Below are positions 12,030 through 23,879 of a stretch of DNA of 64,000 nt, one piece after another. The stretch comes from Ceratotherium simum simum. Lineage: Eukaryota > Chordata > Mammalia > Perissodactyla > Rhinocerotidae. Each line of letters starts with the position of its first letter. Position 1 is the stretch's first letter. The stretch covers positions 4,057,662 through 4,121,661 of the forward strand of contig NW_004454207.1 of NCBI RefSeq assembly GCF_000283155.1, given 5' to 3'. Made by a program: the position numbers and the translations under genes. The notes beneath the pieces were generated by a model that did no database searches, was not told the origin of the DNA, and saw only the letters and a program-made list of their open reading frames with translations.

Positions 12030-12660
12030 CACTCTGTTTCAATAATTCACTAGAAGAACTCATGAAACTCACTAAAAACTGTTATACTCATGGTTATGGT
12101 TTATTATAGGGAAAAGATACAGATTAAAACAGGTCAAGGGAAGAAGTTCATAGGGCAGAGACCAGGAAGTTTCCAAACACAAAACTTCCATTGTCCTCTC
12201 TTCATGAAGTCAGGACATGTTACTTTCCAGGTATCAATATGTACAATTCACATGGAGTATTGCCAACCAGGGAAGTTTGCTCAAGCTTCAGTGTTCAGTT
12301 TTTATTGGGGCTCCACTATGTAAACATGATTGATCAATTGATTGCCCACATGGTTGATCTCAGTCTCTAGGCCAACTGATACCACATGCCCAAAAGCACA
12401 TACCCTAAATCACATTGTTGGTCTTTCTGGCATGGCCAGCTCCCACCTTACAACTATATAGGTGTGGCCAGACCCGACCCTAAATCAGTTTGTTCAACTA
12501 TCCAGTATGACTCAAGGCACCCAGGCAAACAGACACTTCTATCAGGCATAGCATTACAAGAGCACAGAGATTACCTCCCAGAAACAGGGCAAAGGCCAGA
12601 CCTTCTCTTTGGGCAAGGCCAAATTCTTTACTGTGCAACCATGTTGGGAAAAGAGTTTGC
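12030..12660 (+). mobile_element. Probable ERVL-type LTR fragment
   Basis: The run 'actcatgaaactcactaaaaactgttatactcatggttatggtttattatagggaaaagatacagattaaa', followed by 'attgccaaccagggaagtttgctcaagc' and 'tttttattggggctccactatg', resembles ancient mammalian LTRs of the ERVL/MaLR kind. I cannot name the subfamily. No retroviral protein remnant adjoins it. Confidence 0.45.
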
Positions 12661-13629
12661 ATAGCGTAGAAAGATGTAGAAAATGAAGATAGCTGGCAAA
12701 TGCATATGTATATACACATATGTCAATATGGCTTGTTGGAATGAAAATCTGAACTTGGTTTGGTTTTGTTGTTATACTCTCCTCCGGCAGGAAGATCAAA
12801 TGAATTGGGAAATGTGAGAGGACCTAGATAAAGGGATTATATCATTGCCATGGTTCAGATATAGCTCTTGTAGCTTATAAGAAGAGGTACAACTGTGAGA
12901 AGAGATAAAAGCGTTTCCTCCTCAAACCATTGTTTGAGGAGGAAAATCTGCTTGGTTTATGGCTTTTTTTGGAGCTCTTAGTTGTTTTCAGTTTAAAAAA
13001 TTGATATCCATTATCAGACCAGCAACAGTCAACTCCTGGGGCTTTTTGCTAAAATTAGTTTTGATACCTTAAAGAATATTGATGACATTTTAGAGTAGAA
13101 CAGCCTAACAGATCCAAAATAAAAGCTTTCTAAAAAAGACTTGATCCTTTAGCTTTATCAAGAGGCCAAAAAAGAAATAAAAATGAGTTCTGCTATTAGA
13201 TGTAAAGGCTTCAATCATTTCTATTTATACAACTTCTCAGCTTTATCTAGCATAAAATAAAATAGAAAGAAGAAGTACCATATATCTGAGTGAGCTGGAT
13301 GTGTGCATAATAAGTCCTTTTGGCTTATAATTTATTTTCTTTTGTTATAGTTTTTAACCATTGAAGTAGACGAGGACTGTCTCTGGTGTCTTGAAACCCT
13401 AAGCTACCACTTCTCATGCCCTCTTCCCAATCCTCTCCCTCAGAGACCCCCTTTTTAGTCCCCTAAAATTCGAAGACATCTGTTTCTTAGATTTCTCTGG
13501 GAAGGAGGAAAATCTGTGATTTTCAGGGTGGATTAGTTTCATGTGTTATTCCTCTTCCCAGGAGAATTTGAAATTAAGAGACTATTATGGGGATGAAATT
13601 TTCTAATTATATTTACCATAGTGAGTTTA
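12661..13629. other. No gene seen; contains a perfect 14-bp hairpin
   Basis: No repeat family recognised. The hairpin at 12,914-12,945 is the only strong structure. Confidence 0.5.
12914..12945. repeat. Perfect 14-bp inverted repeat, 4-base loop
   Basis: Left arm tttcctcctcaaac (12,914-12,927), loop catt, right arm gtttgaggaggaaa (12,932-12,945). Arms are exact complements. One strand is pyrimidine-rich in the left arm and purine-rich in the right. The stem does not extend outward, so it is shorter than a usual microRNA precursor. Confidence 0.9.
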
Positions 13630-13915
13630 TTAGTTTGGATAGCAAAGCTCTGTTGTAGTAACAATCCTCCAAATTTCAGTGGATTGACACAGTAAAGGCA
13701 GATATCTCATTTAACGCACAGATTCATCTTCATTAGGGGCTTCTCCTGCCTGCCTTTCTTCTAAATGCTGACCTGAGGACTAGTGAATTTTATTTTGAGA
13801 CTCTGACATCTTGGAGTACTTTGCTTCTAGGGGTGTGGACCTAAGAGCGAGAGAGGATGGAAAAGATAACCTGCTTTTAATTTCCTGAAACTGGATGTGA
13901 CACAACACTTCTATT
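13630..13915 (+). mobile_element. MLT1-like LTR fragment, diverged
   Basis: 'gttgtagtaacaatcctccaaatttcagtggattgacac' parallels the MLT1 opening 'tgctgcataacaaattaccccaaatttagtggcttaaaac'. The similarity fades after about 13,760. Low certainty. Confidence 0.4.
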
Positions 13916-14084
13916 CAAGCTGCAATGGTTAGGATTAGTCATAGAGAAGCATGACAGCTGGGAAACGTAGAGTGCAAAATGAGATATATTTCGGAGACAG
14001 AGGGAATTTCAGGAATCTACAAATCATAGTAGCAGAGAATTACCCACTCCACTAATAGATTAGCTCAAGTTTCTATCAAGAGTT

Positions 14085-14670
14085 CAGCAAACCATTACTG
14101 CAAATCTATTGTGAGCCAAGAATTACGCTAGGTGCTGGGCACACACAAAAGAAAAATGTGGTTGTTACCCTCAAGAACCTCACAGCTGAGTGAGATAGGT
14201 TGACAGGTAAACCCCTAACTAAAATGCAGTATGATATGTACGATAATAGACATATGTACAAACTAGATTTGTGCAGTGTATAACTCTTCAAGATTGCAAT
14301 GTAAGGGTAAGAATCAGGGAGAGCTTTACAATGTAAGGGTCACAAAGGAAATGACTCTTACACAGGTGTTAAAGGAGTTCTTCAGGCAGAGAAAGAGGAA
14401 GGAGAAAAGACCTGTGAGGAAGAGCTAACAATGTCAAAACTGCGAAAGCAACTGAGAACGTGGTGTGTTGACAAAGCTACAGTGGCATGCAGAAGGTTAA
14501 TTTCAAGGCAAGGCATAGTAGAAGCAGAGACTGGAGAGCTGGGCTGCGGCAGCCTCTATAAGTTCTTCCTTTCAGCCATGCTAAGGTGCTTAGAGTCCTG
14601 TGGGCAAAGGGAAACCACTGCAGGTTTCTTGGCAGGGAGACGATCAGTGTCTAAGATATTCCTGAAAGCT
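14085..14670 (-). mobile_element. L2 LINE fragment, antisense
   Basis: Opens with a reversed L2 terminus ('tattgtgagccaagaattacgctaggtgctgggcac'), followed by 'ttaccctcaagaacctcacagctgagtgagatagg' and later 'aaaggagttcttcaggcagagaaagaggaag', in antisense L2 order. An 80-codon frame inside is incidental. Confidence 0.6.
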
Positions 14671-14674
14671 TAAA

Positions 14675-14880
14675 AAATCCCTAACCTTTGTTGAGCTTTC
14701 ACCATGAGCCCTTTGTGGGCATGATCTTATTTCATCCTCTCAGAAACATTATGAGGTATTATTATTATTATTGCCATTTCCAGATGAGGAAACTTGAGGC
14801 ACAGAGAGGGCCAGTAATTTGCCCAAGGACACACAGCTAGTCTGTAGTGGATCCAGGATTAAAATCCAGGAAATATGATG
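14675..14880 (-). mobile_element. MIR SINE, antisense
   Basis: Contains 'gatgaggaaacttgaggcacagagagggccagtaatttgcccaaggacacacagctag', one of the best preserved MIR cores in the window. A short (att) run at 14,759-14,772 lies inside. Confidence 0.9.
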
Positions 14881-14911
14881 CTGGAGTCAGATCCTCTTAT
14901 CTAAGACCACA

Positions 14912-15216
14912 GCTGTCCAATAGAAATAGAACATGAACCACATAATTTAAAGTTTTTAGTAGCCACATGAAAAAAAGTAAAAAAGAAAGAAGTGAAATTA
15001 ATTTTAATATTTTTTCATTTAACTCAATAAAGCCAAAATATTATTTCAACCTATAGTCAATATAAAACATTATGAATGAGTTATTTTACATTATTTTTTC
15101 ATATAAGGTCTTCGAAATCTGCAAGTATTTATACTTGCAGCACGTCTCCATTCAGACGAATCACATTCCAAATATTCAACCGTCACATGTGGCAAGTGGC
15201 GACTGTATTGGACAGC
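14912..15216. mobile_element. hAT-type MITE with 11-bp terminal inverted repeats
   Basis: Bounded by gctgtccaata (14,912-14,922) and its exact reverse complement tattggacagc (15,206-15,216). The interior is AT-rich ('agtagccacatgaaaaaaagtaaaaaagaaa'), and the right end reads 'cacatgtggcaagtggcgactg'. This is a known kind of short mammalian DNA transposon whose ends read 'tgtccaata' and 'tattggaca'; the exact MER name is uncertain. No transposase. Confidence 0.8.
15119..15140. repeat. 10-bp perfect inverted repeat inside the MITE
   Basis: Arms ctgcaagtat (15,119-15,128) and atacttgcag (15,131-15,140) are separated by two bases. It lies within the hAT-type MITE. Confidence 0.85.
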
Positions 15217-16160
15217 ACAAACCTTAAAGGTTTACTTCTGTGGTTTTAGGAAAATTTAGCTGAAGGGTACTAAGAAGCCACAAAACTAAATCCCCTGTTT
15301 TCAAGTGGTTTGTTTATAATCACACACATAGATAACACAAATATAGATTAAGCAGCTTGAGTTTAGATAATTTTCTCCGCTCAAAAACTTTTTCTAAAGT
15401 CCTCCTTTCCTCCCCATGGCAGTATTCAGTAGTGATTACACCTCGAATCGTAAATTAGCACATCTGGCACCAATAGGTGTCATGGTTCATTGTTATGACT
15501 ATAAATGACGGATGGATTATTCAAACTCTACATGCAGAAGGGACCATGATCTGTCCAGTATCTAGTAAATTTTCTCTTCCAAGTTTGATTCCCTCAGAGT
15601 GATGGTAGGTTTTATATGTGCCCAACATGTTTTGAATGCCAACCTGGAAATTCTAGCAATTCCAGTTAGGGTCAACTTGCCACACTCGTGGGAGTAACAT
15701 CAAACATGGATAATTGAGTTTCCCAAACAGAGGATGATCTCACTGTTTGCCCTTCACAAATACACGTGGTCTCTTAGCCCCTTTAACTAAACTTCTATCT
15801 AAATATGTCCTGTGGGAAAAAGGAGTCTATATAGAGCTATCAAATAGTCTCTCCCAAGCACCTTCTCCCCACCAGACATCTTTGTGCCCATTATATACCT
15901 TTATTGAAAATCTATCTATCTGCCATTCCCATACCAACCAGGATAACTCAGACTGTATTTTGAAGCACAAGACACATATGATAAATTTGTCTCTGGGAAA
16001 AAGTTGTGGTTGTTTATATTGCCAATGGAATAAATTTTATCTCTTTCAAAACCTATAACTTAATAAACCTTTTGGAGTTTCTGTGACTAAGGAATTATCC
16101 TGGATCTTGGGAGATGGCAAAGGATACACAAATCATTATATACTGCCCCTGACTACAAGT
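15217..16160. other. No gene seen; unassigned
   Basis: No repeat recognised. A 103-codon open frame at 15,747-16,058 lacks any recognisable domain or codon signature and is not called as a gene. Confidence 0.5.
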
Positions 16161-16164
16161 AGGA

Positions 16165-16400
16165 TAGCATGGCGGCTAAAAGTTTGGACCCTGGTCTGAG
16201 ACAAATCTGAGTTAGAGCTACAGCTTCCTTGCTTATTTGACCCAGAGGTGAGTTATTTAAACTCTCCAAACTTCTGTTTCTACATAAGTAAAGTGGGCTT
16301 ACTGATAGAACCTCCATTGTAGAGTTGTTGTGAGAATTAAAGTATGAAATATGAAAAGCACAAAGCTTAGCAGCTGGTAAAAAATAAATGGTCAATAAAT
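16165..16400 (+). mobile_element. MIR SINE, sense
   Basis: MIR order in sense: 'aaagtttggaccctggtctgagacaaatctgagttag', 'cttccttgcttatttgacc', 'aaactctccaaacttctgtttctacataagtaaagtggg', 'gagttgttgtgagaattaaag', 'gtcaataaatattc'. Confidence 0.8.
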
Positions 16401-16444
16401 ATTCTTTTTCATCGTCTTTGTCTTTTTCTTTCTATTGTTATCAT

Positions 16445-16786
16445 TTTCTAGTGGGAAAGGCAGACACATAAATACCTATAATGAAAACTATAATGCAACA
16501 AATGCTAATTGTGGTGCAAATCCACACCAGAAAGGTAGAAGAACTATTTATTCTGATTAGGGTTAGAGACGTTTTAATGGAGGCAGTAGCATTTGCCTAG
16601 GGCTTTGAAGTATGAGAAGGGACAGAGAGGAAGGAAGGAAATTCTTGGCAAAGCCATAGATAGTGGAAGTGTAGTACATAGTCTAGTAGTAATAACAGAA
16701 GAGACTGGTGTGTTGGGCTTATTGAAATTTGCCTTGAAGAATAGTTTGGTCCTCAGTGAGAGTCTTGAATATTGGACTAAGAAATT
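16445..16786 (-). mobile_element. L2 LINE fragment, antisense
   Basis: 'gtgggaaaggcagacacataaatacc', 'tgcctagggctttgaagtatgagaagggacagagagg' and 'attcttggcaaagccatagatagtgg' match diverged antisense L2. An ERE SINE is inserted at its right end. Confidence 0.5.
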
Positions 16787-17047
16787 TGGGACCTTCTTTT
16801 TTTTTCTCTTTTTGTGAGGAAGATCAGCCCTGAGCTAACATCTGCCAATCCTCCTCTTTTGGCTGAGGAAGACTGGCCCTGGGCTAACATCCGTGCCCGT
16901 CTTCCTCCACTTTATATGGGATGCCGCCACAGCATGGCTTGACAAACGGTGCATCGGTGCGCACCCAGGATCCCAACCCCGGGCCGCCGCAGCGGAGTGC
17001 GCACACTTAACTACTACGCCACCAGGCTGGCCCCCTGGGACCTTCTT
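16787..17047 (-). mobile_element. Full ERE-type SINE, antisense, with 12-bp target duplication
   Basis: Element 16,799-17,035 is flanked by tgggaccttctt at 16,787-16,798 and 17,036-17,047. Read on the minus strand it starts 'ggggccagcctggtggcgtag' (tRNA-derived head with 'ggttgggatcctgggtgcgc' as a degenerate RNA polymerase III B box), continues 'cgtttgtcaagccatgctgtggcggca', and ends in the repeated 'gatgttagctcagggc..atcttcctca' body and a short A-rich tail. This is the diagnostic perissodactyl ERE layout. L1 proteins are expected to have mobilised it. Confidence 0.92.
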
Positions 17048-18185
17048 AATAAATGGACAGTCATTATTCGTTTGTGAGAAGGGCAATCACAATACAACGT
17101 GTGTTTTTTAGAAAGATAACATTGAAGACTTTGTAGAAAACAAAATTAAGATGGAGACCACCTGGGAATCTTCAAGACATGGCTGGTATTTAAGATGAGT
17201 CACGAAAAATTTAACTTCTTGACTTTCAAGCCTTACCCACTATTAGTACAAAGACATTCTCAACAGAAAACAGAGTATATCAGTGATTGTGAACTCTATC
17301 CTCCCTCCCCTTCCACCCTGTGTATTCTCAACATCTGAAGAATTATAAAATAGATCTGGAAAATACTTCCAACCCTAGTTAAGACAATAAACAAATTGAA
17401 GATCTTTTATTTTCAGTATCTAGTATGATCATAAAAATGTTGCCTTATGGTAAGAAAAAAGCCTGGGGACTTTTAAAAAATACTGATGCCTGCGTCCCAC
17501 CCAAGTCCAATTACATCAGAATCTCCGGGTGTAAAAACTACTGATCTGTCTTAGGTGCTTGGTACAAATTTGGATATTTAATAAGCAGTGACTTATGGCT
17601 TTTGATAATCTATACATGACGTTGCACACAGATTATCTAATTGGTTCAAGTCTTCCCTTCCCCACATGTATGCTTTGTAGAGAAGTGACTTATAAAGGAA
17701 AAGTTCACCATTCCAATGCCTCTCCACATGGAATTCTTTTCTTTTCCATGATGATGAGAGATCTCTAGAAGCAGAGGAATATCAGCCTAGTGTAGTGCTT
17801 CTAAAATATTCTACCAAAGTATCCATTATGGCAAAAAAAAAAACAAAATCTACTCTCAAGGAACTAATGGGCTTATCTTTTTGAACCAAGCCTTTTGTGA
17901 ATACTACATTTGCACAATATATTTATATTTGCTTAATTTAAAAAATAGTATCAAATTAAACTCTGTCGAGTAAAATTAACATGCCAGAAAGATGCGCCAT
18001 GGTTTTCCTGTGGTTTGCCGTACCCCTTGGTACTCTGCCTGACATCTCCAAGAATACATGCATAGCAGTTTAAGAAGCATGGAGAACAGAGTGGTTTGAC
18101 TCAAAATGTTCAGACTTGAGACGTAAACAGTTCTGCTACTAGTTAGTTAAGTGGCCTCAGTAAATAATCTGACCTTTCTGGATGC
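17048..18185. other. No gene seen; unassigned
   Basis: AT-rich. A short 'cctgatgcctgcgtcccacccaag...aatctccggg' stretch near 17,485-17,530 resembles the middle of a MER58/MER3-type MITE but is too partial to call. Confidence 0.45.
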
Positions 18186-18224
18186 CCACACACACACACA
18201 CAAACACATACACACACATACATA
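18186..18224. repeat. (CA)n microsatellite, interrupted
   Basis: About 39 bases of CA dinucleotides with three interruptions. Confidence 0.9.
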
Positions 18225-18530
18225 TTAAATGATATTTGGGGGCCCTTTTATACTGAAAACATTCAAGATGTAAATGATCTTATAAAGGATTGGAAGTCAG
18301 AGACTTGCATAGGCATTAGAGTTGAAACAGGAAAATCCTTGAAGGAGAGATGTGTGTGTGTTTTGTTTTGTTTATTAATTCTTTCAGAATCCATTATGCA
18401 GAGAAGGAAATTTACTCAAAGTTTGGATATCTTACTTTTCTTCTGTAAGATCATCTTTAAAACTTACATCTTCATTTATTTGCTGATTGGTTGCTTTTTA
18501 AAACGGACGTAGTGAACAACTTCCCTACAC

Positions 18531-18934
18531 TGTGTTTCGATTATCTATTGCTGCATAACAAGCTATCTCAAAATATAGTGGCTTAGAACGGTAATGATGC
18601 ATTACTCCTCCCAATTCTGTGCGTTGACTGGGCAGTTCTGCTGCTCTCCCTAGAGCTCACTGCAGTCAGCTGGTGGCTCTGCTTGGATGGCTGGGCCTCT
18701 TTCTTCAGATGGTCTTTCATGTCAGTTTCTCCACCATGGTCTCAGGGTTCTGGGAGGGCAAACCTCAGTGCATAAGCTTGTACAAAGCCTCTGTTCGAAT
18801 CTCATTTTTTGATGTTCTATTGGCCAAAGCAAGGGATATGGCCAAGTCCAGAGTCCACGCGGAGGAGGATTACAGAGGGCAACACTTCTGGGAGGTGTGA
18901 GTCACTGAGAGCCATTATTTCATAATCTACCACA
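18531..18934 (+). mobile_element. MLT1-like (MaLR) solo LTR
   Basis: Runs from 'tgtgtttcgattatctattgctgcataacaagctatctc' to 'ctaccaca', giving TG...CA ends as in LTRs. The interior carries 'tatagtggcttagaacggtaatgatgc' and 'gagtcactgagagccattatttcataat'. It is an old solo LTR of a mammalian MaLR retrovirus-like element, with no coding part. Confidence 0.75.
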
Positions 18935-20960
18935 TCTCCTTGTCCATTTGATAAAAGTGGGAGACGACACTATGTGATTTGAGGACTGCTACGAAGACAT
19001 TCTCTCTAAAAAATCTCCCTTTGTTATATTACCAGTGAAACATTCAGAGTTTCATTCCATTGGATTAAGGCAGTGCTTCTCTACTGGAGTTCATTTCAGA
19101 ACTATTGTGCTATTTTCTCAAAGGACAGATAGATGCCTGGCTCCCTACGCAGAGCAACAGAATCAAAACACTCCACAGTTGATTCTGATGTACCCACCTA
19201 GTTAAGACTGACTGGGTTATGAATTTCATTTCTGGTAACGATGGATTAGCCCGTGGGAGACCAAACCAAAAGTGGAACGCCAGTTCCTGAGGGGCAAAAG
19301 CCCGATGAGAAGGAAACTCATTGTGGTTTTCAGATTCCCCCTTTTCAAGTCCTACAGAAGTGGCATAGCTCCTCACTCCAGAATGTGAGAATTGTTGCCA
19401 ATGATTGTTTTGTTCTCCATTCCCTCAACCAAAACAGAGAGAGCATTATTCCTTTACACTGTATTTTAGGTAAGTACCACTAGGTGAATAAAAACAGTTT
19501 CTTGCTGATGTGGTTAGAGCTTACTCTTGTTGAAGATAACTGATATTATAGATTAGCACATACTTTATTTAATTTATTCATTTAAAGTACATAAAATATT
19601 TTAACAGAATCAAACATACTAATGAAACACTCATTGGTGATTAGGGAAAAGCAATACCAAATTTAACAGCAAACTTAACTATAATCTCATTTAATTTAAC
19701 TCCAGTTTGTCTTCTGAAGTTGAATAAAGCAATTTACCATGAGGCTTTTCTTAACAGTTAGAGTTTCTGGTGCCAGCCCAGGCCCCTGAGGTTTCACAGC
19801 AGCACATTAGCTCTCTCCTCTCGTTGTGCTTGCTGAGTTTTCATACATACACTCTCCTCTGCTTAGGGGAGAGAACTCGCTTGCCCTTCTAATTTCCTTC
19901 TATCCTATTCTCCAGTGGGCAAAGGCAAGGGGAAAAACAGCAGGCCTCGTTGGGACTTTCCTGATCTCAGGTTGAGAAAGTAATTTACTCAAACCACCTC
20001 TTCTTTTCTTCAAAGAAGCTTAGATTGGCACACATAATTGTTATAAATGCTGACTTCAATCAGATGCCTAAGATTATCCATTAACCACTCAAACAGGCAC
20101 CTGGCTCCTTTTGAAACAGTTCTATTTTTTTAAGGGCTACACCTACTTTTTATTTTTGGACACTGCCTTTGAAATTCATTTAAAAATAACTGTTTCCAAA
20201 TGAGCAGGAAAGGCACTGTTGAATGCACTGGGTGATACAATTGGAGACAGGAAAAGCTGAGGGCTTTTTACCTTCACACGACTCAGTCATTATGCAGATC
20301 ACAAACATGCATGTTGAGCAGAGAAATAGCGTGGATTGCATTCATAAGACTGGACCTGTAATTCTGGCTCTATCATCAATTATTTGTGAAGTCTTGAACA
20401 TGTCATTTCACCGTGTGGGGATTTATTTTCTGCATGGTAAAAATAGGGTGGTGGTATGCTAGTTTATTTCTAAAGTGATTGCCAGGTCTAACTAGTTGAC
20501 GATTCTGAGCACATTGCACTTTTCTTGATACTGACTTGATTCAGTCTCCTGTTCGAGGTCATAAATATTTTGATAACCTTCCTGTCAGTACTTGGGAGCT
20601 AAATTTCTTTTAAGAAAATGCTACACAAATATTTTAAGAAAACAAGGAGATTGAAGACTATGTATATGTAGCAGGAATTTTATACTTAATGCACTAATAA
20701 TTTGCAGACTTTTCTTCTTGAAACCTAATCTGTGAACCTCTATGGGGTTATATATTCTCCAGGGGTTCTCTTATAAATTACCATGATTGGACAGTTAGGA
20801 ACCTACAGGTTGACTCATGACCAGACCAGGTAGGTTAGCAAATTATTTATAGTTCTATTCTCTGAGGCAACTGTAACCCTTTTACTACCCAGTCAAGTGT
20901 TCTAAATGCAGAAGATTAGAACAACGCATCGCTGAAAAGATGCCGTTTAAGATGGTCTGA
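18935..20960. other. No gene seen; repeat-poor
   Basis: Two kilobases with almost no recognised repeat. Short open frames (76-88 codons) show no domain. Possibly unique, slowly changing DNA. Confidence 0.5.
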
Positions 20961-21127
20961 GACTGGGCATCTCAAACTTTAACACACATAAGCCACCTGG
21001 GGATCTTGTTAAAATGCAGGTTCTGATTCAGGAGGTCTGCAATGGGGTCTGAGATTCTGCATTTCTAGCAAGTTCTCAGCTGAGGCCAATGCTGCTAGTC
21101 TACAGACAGCCCTTTGAGCAGCAAGGC
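20961..21127. mobile_element. MER3/MER58-type hAT MITE
   Basis: 'ctcaaactttaacacacataagccacctggggatcttgttaaaatgcag' and 'gagattctgcatttctagcaagttct' with 'tgctgctagtctacagac' follow the order of this short hAT-Charlie MITE group. Six copies lie in this window. Confidence 0.8.
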
Positions 21128-22755
21128 ACTAAGGGACTGCATGAAATGTGTATGGATTTTGTATCAATTACAAGTCAGCTTGCCCATTATAAAGATGGAT
21201 AGGCTGTACACCAATTCCAAAACACACTACCTGAGCTAACATGAGAAGGATCTCTTTCCAAATGGCACATCAATAGAATGGCATGTTTCAACTTTAAATA
21301 TTCATGACTTGTCTTCCTCTTGTTTCTTTCAAGCGTTTTGACATTTACTTAAGTAATTACTGTCACTTTCAAATGGCGGCCCATATTTTCGTCCTTTGTA
21401 AATCCTCCTATGTTATTGTTCATGCTTTTGTTCTGCTTCCACTCGCAGAAGCTGCCTTTATCGGGTTTGCCAGGTGGATTCTGCACATATCCAGAATTAA
21501 TCTCCATGGCCTATCAGAGTGTAGCCAACTTCATTCAATCAAGGGAAGAAACAGGGAGGGAGACTGTGACTGAGGAGAGAGATTGGGAGCCTGAGGACCA
21601 CTGCAACTTAAACTGATCAGACAAAACAAAGAAGCCACTTTCCCCTCATATCTTCTTAGAACTAGCAATGCCAGAATCTTAATGTGTTTTGCTAAATCCG
21701 TTGCAAAGAGTTGTCTTCCAGACATACATATTGACATGTTAGCTTCTTGTAGTCTTTGTTTCCCCAAATTATCTATATTACAAAATATTTCAGAACTACA
21801 AATTGTCTTCCTCCTTCTTTGAGAGTCCATTTGGGAGTTGAGTTGTGGGAGGTGCTTAAAGAGAAAGGGAGGTGACATGTGCTCCTAATTGTGCTAAAAT
21901 CTCTAAATATTATTAATCCTCTAAGCCTATTTAGTGTGTTTAACACATAACCAGTTATGCATGAATTTCATGTGAAAGACTGATTTTTTTTATTAAAGGG
22001 AAAAGTCATTTTCTGATTAAGAAACAGTTCCTTTTTTAATGAAAATTCTTTTGGTTCTGCTATACAGAAATAAATCATCAGAGCTCTCTCAGTAACGGCC
22101 ATAAATATTTTGTACTAGGGTAGCTAGAGTGAGGAAGATTTAAGGTTCGCTATTTACCTTTTTGTGCATTTATTACTGTTTTCTAAAAATAAACTTAATA
22201 CTTGACTTTTTTTAAGGGTAAAAAAAAAATAAATAAAAATAAAAGTTGAAATCATTTTAAAGTTGATCAATTAGTCTTTACCAAGGTTAAGTACATTTTT
22301 GTATTAGTGTGCTATTGCATAATACAATGAGCTGGCAGAACAGAAAGTAACCAGCCAAGTTCAAAATGTTCATAGATTCTTTATTTTCTGGAGCCTCTGA
22401 GCCAGGCAATTGAAAAATACTTTACATTTTAATTTTTCAGGTAAGGGAATCTAGAAGGGGTTAACTAACTTAATCCAAGATCTGGATGAGTCCGATGGAC
22501 AGTGGCGAAGCTACCCTTAATTTGGGGGGAAATTACATTGAAAAACAAATGACCTCTTGACAATAGTTTTTTAATATTGATAATATACATTGTTTTTTCT
22601 CCTGGCAGACATTATGCCTCCTTCTTTTCCTCAAGAGACAAGAAAGCAATCCTTGCAGGCAGCTTTTTGTTATGTAGCTCAATACAGTTTAGTCTGAGAA
22701 CCTCCATGCAATAGGCTGTAAAACACCTCCCACCTCCTTATAAGTGGCAAAATAA
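21128..22755. other. No gene seen; repeat-poor
   Basis: Mostly unassigned. A 115-codon reverse-strand frame (21,531-21,878) and overlapping forward frames show no domain. A-rich run near 22,219-22,245. Confidence 0.5.
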
Positions 22756-22788
22756 TACACACACACAGACACACACACACACAGACAC
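22756..22788. repeat. (AC)n microsatellite, interrupted by G
   Basis: Thirty-three bases of AC repeats with two AG steps. Confidence 0.9.
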
Positions 22789-22799
22789 GCCCTTTGCAA

Positions 22800-23110
22800 T
22801 CAGAACTTTCAGATTCTGCCAGGCCTCATTTGGAATCATCAAGGTCGGCTGTGTGACGCCAGAGCGAGCCTGCTAGGGAGGAAGGGTTCTCTGTGGGGTG
22901 TGCTGACGTCTTGCTATGGAATGACTTCAGTGCTGATGCTCTTAGTCCTCCTTTGGGACTACAAATCCATCCTGACACACATCTACAGAGGAAAAAATAG
23001 CTCACAGTTTCATTTACTCAGGCGCAGCCTTTTTTGGCAGCCTCTGGGCCACTTCAGGTGAGGTCTGCCACCTGCGTGTTTGTGAACATCACAGAGCAGA
23101 GAGAGAACAC
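22800..23110. promoter_or_regulatory. Candidate regulatory segment with CRE-like sites
   Basis: More GC-rich than its surroundings and free of recognised repeats. Holds tgacgtc (22,904-22,910, a CRE/ATF-type core), tgacgcc (22,854-22,860), and an AT-rich 'aaaaaatagct' (near 22,991) resembling a MEF2-like core. The motifs are seen; activity and conservation are inference. Confidence 0.3.
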
Positions 23111-23879
23111 AGGGCTACAGCTCAGGCTGCCCTTTGCTGGGCTCATTTCCATGCTTCTTTGGCAGTTAATCTTTTGAGTCTCCCTTTCCATATAATCTCT
23201 CAGCTCTTGAAATGCCTGAAATTGAATATGTTTACCTTATTTTATGTGATGGATGCTATTAAGAATTGCTTATATAGGGTTAATCTTCTTTCCCCTTGAC
23301 TCAGGTCATCATGTGAGATGTTTTATTTTCATTTCAGTGCTCTAACCCTTGAGATTTGGCACCACTAGTCAGTCAAGTAGTCAATGATCTGTACAACATC
23401 ACAATGTACTAAGGAAGCTTGCTATTTACAGGGGCCTTTAAAGCAATACTGAAGGGTTCAGGGCATGGAGTAAGGAGGTATTATCTCTTTGTTCTGTGAT
23501 GCCTCTTTGTGGTGAGCATACTAATATTGGAGAAAATTACATTGGAAAAAATGACCTCTTTAAAATTGCTCGCTACTGTTGATTCTAATACGAGTGAATA
23601 ATATCCGATATTAGAAAGGAAATTCATTCATTTTATACTTACATCCATATCACTAGTGAGAGAATTTTTGATCTTTTCTATAAGAGATTGGGGATCTTAT
23701 AAAATGAGGCTTGAGATGGGAATAATAAATTTAAGTGTCTATTCCATAAATGGAATAATGCATTCTGGTCCACATTACACTCTTGAAATGGTACTGGTAG
23801 CGTCACTTCAAAACTGGGTGATTAAAATTACAGTCCAAATTGTCATTTATTTTCTTTGTGATCTTGTTTAACAACTTTT
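23111..23879. other. No gene seen; unassigned
   Basis: No repeat clearly recognised before the L1 at 23,880, though its left boundary may lie further left. Confidence 0.45.

Noticed and set aside
21531..21878. 115-codon open frame on the minus strand
   Set aside because: No domain, and opposing forward frames overlap it. No sign of an exon or processed gene.
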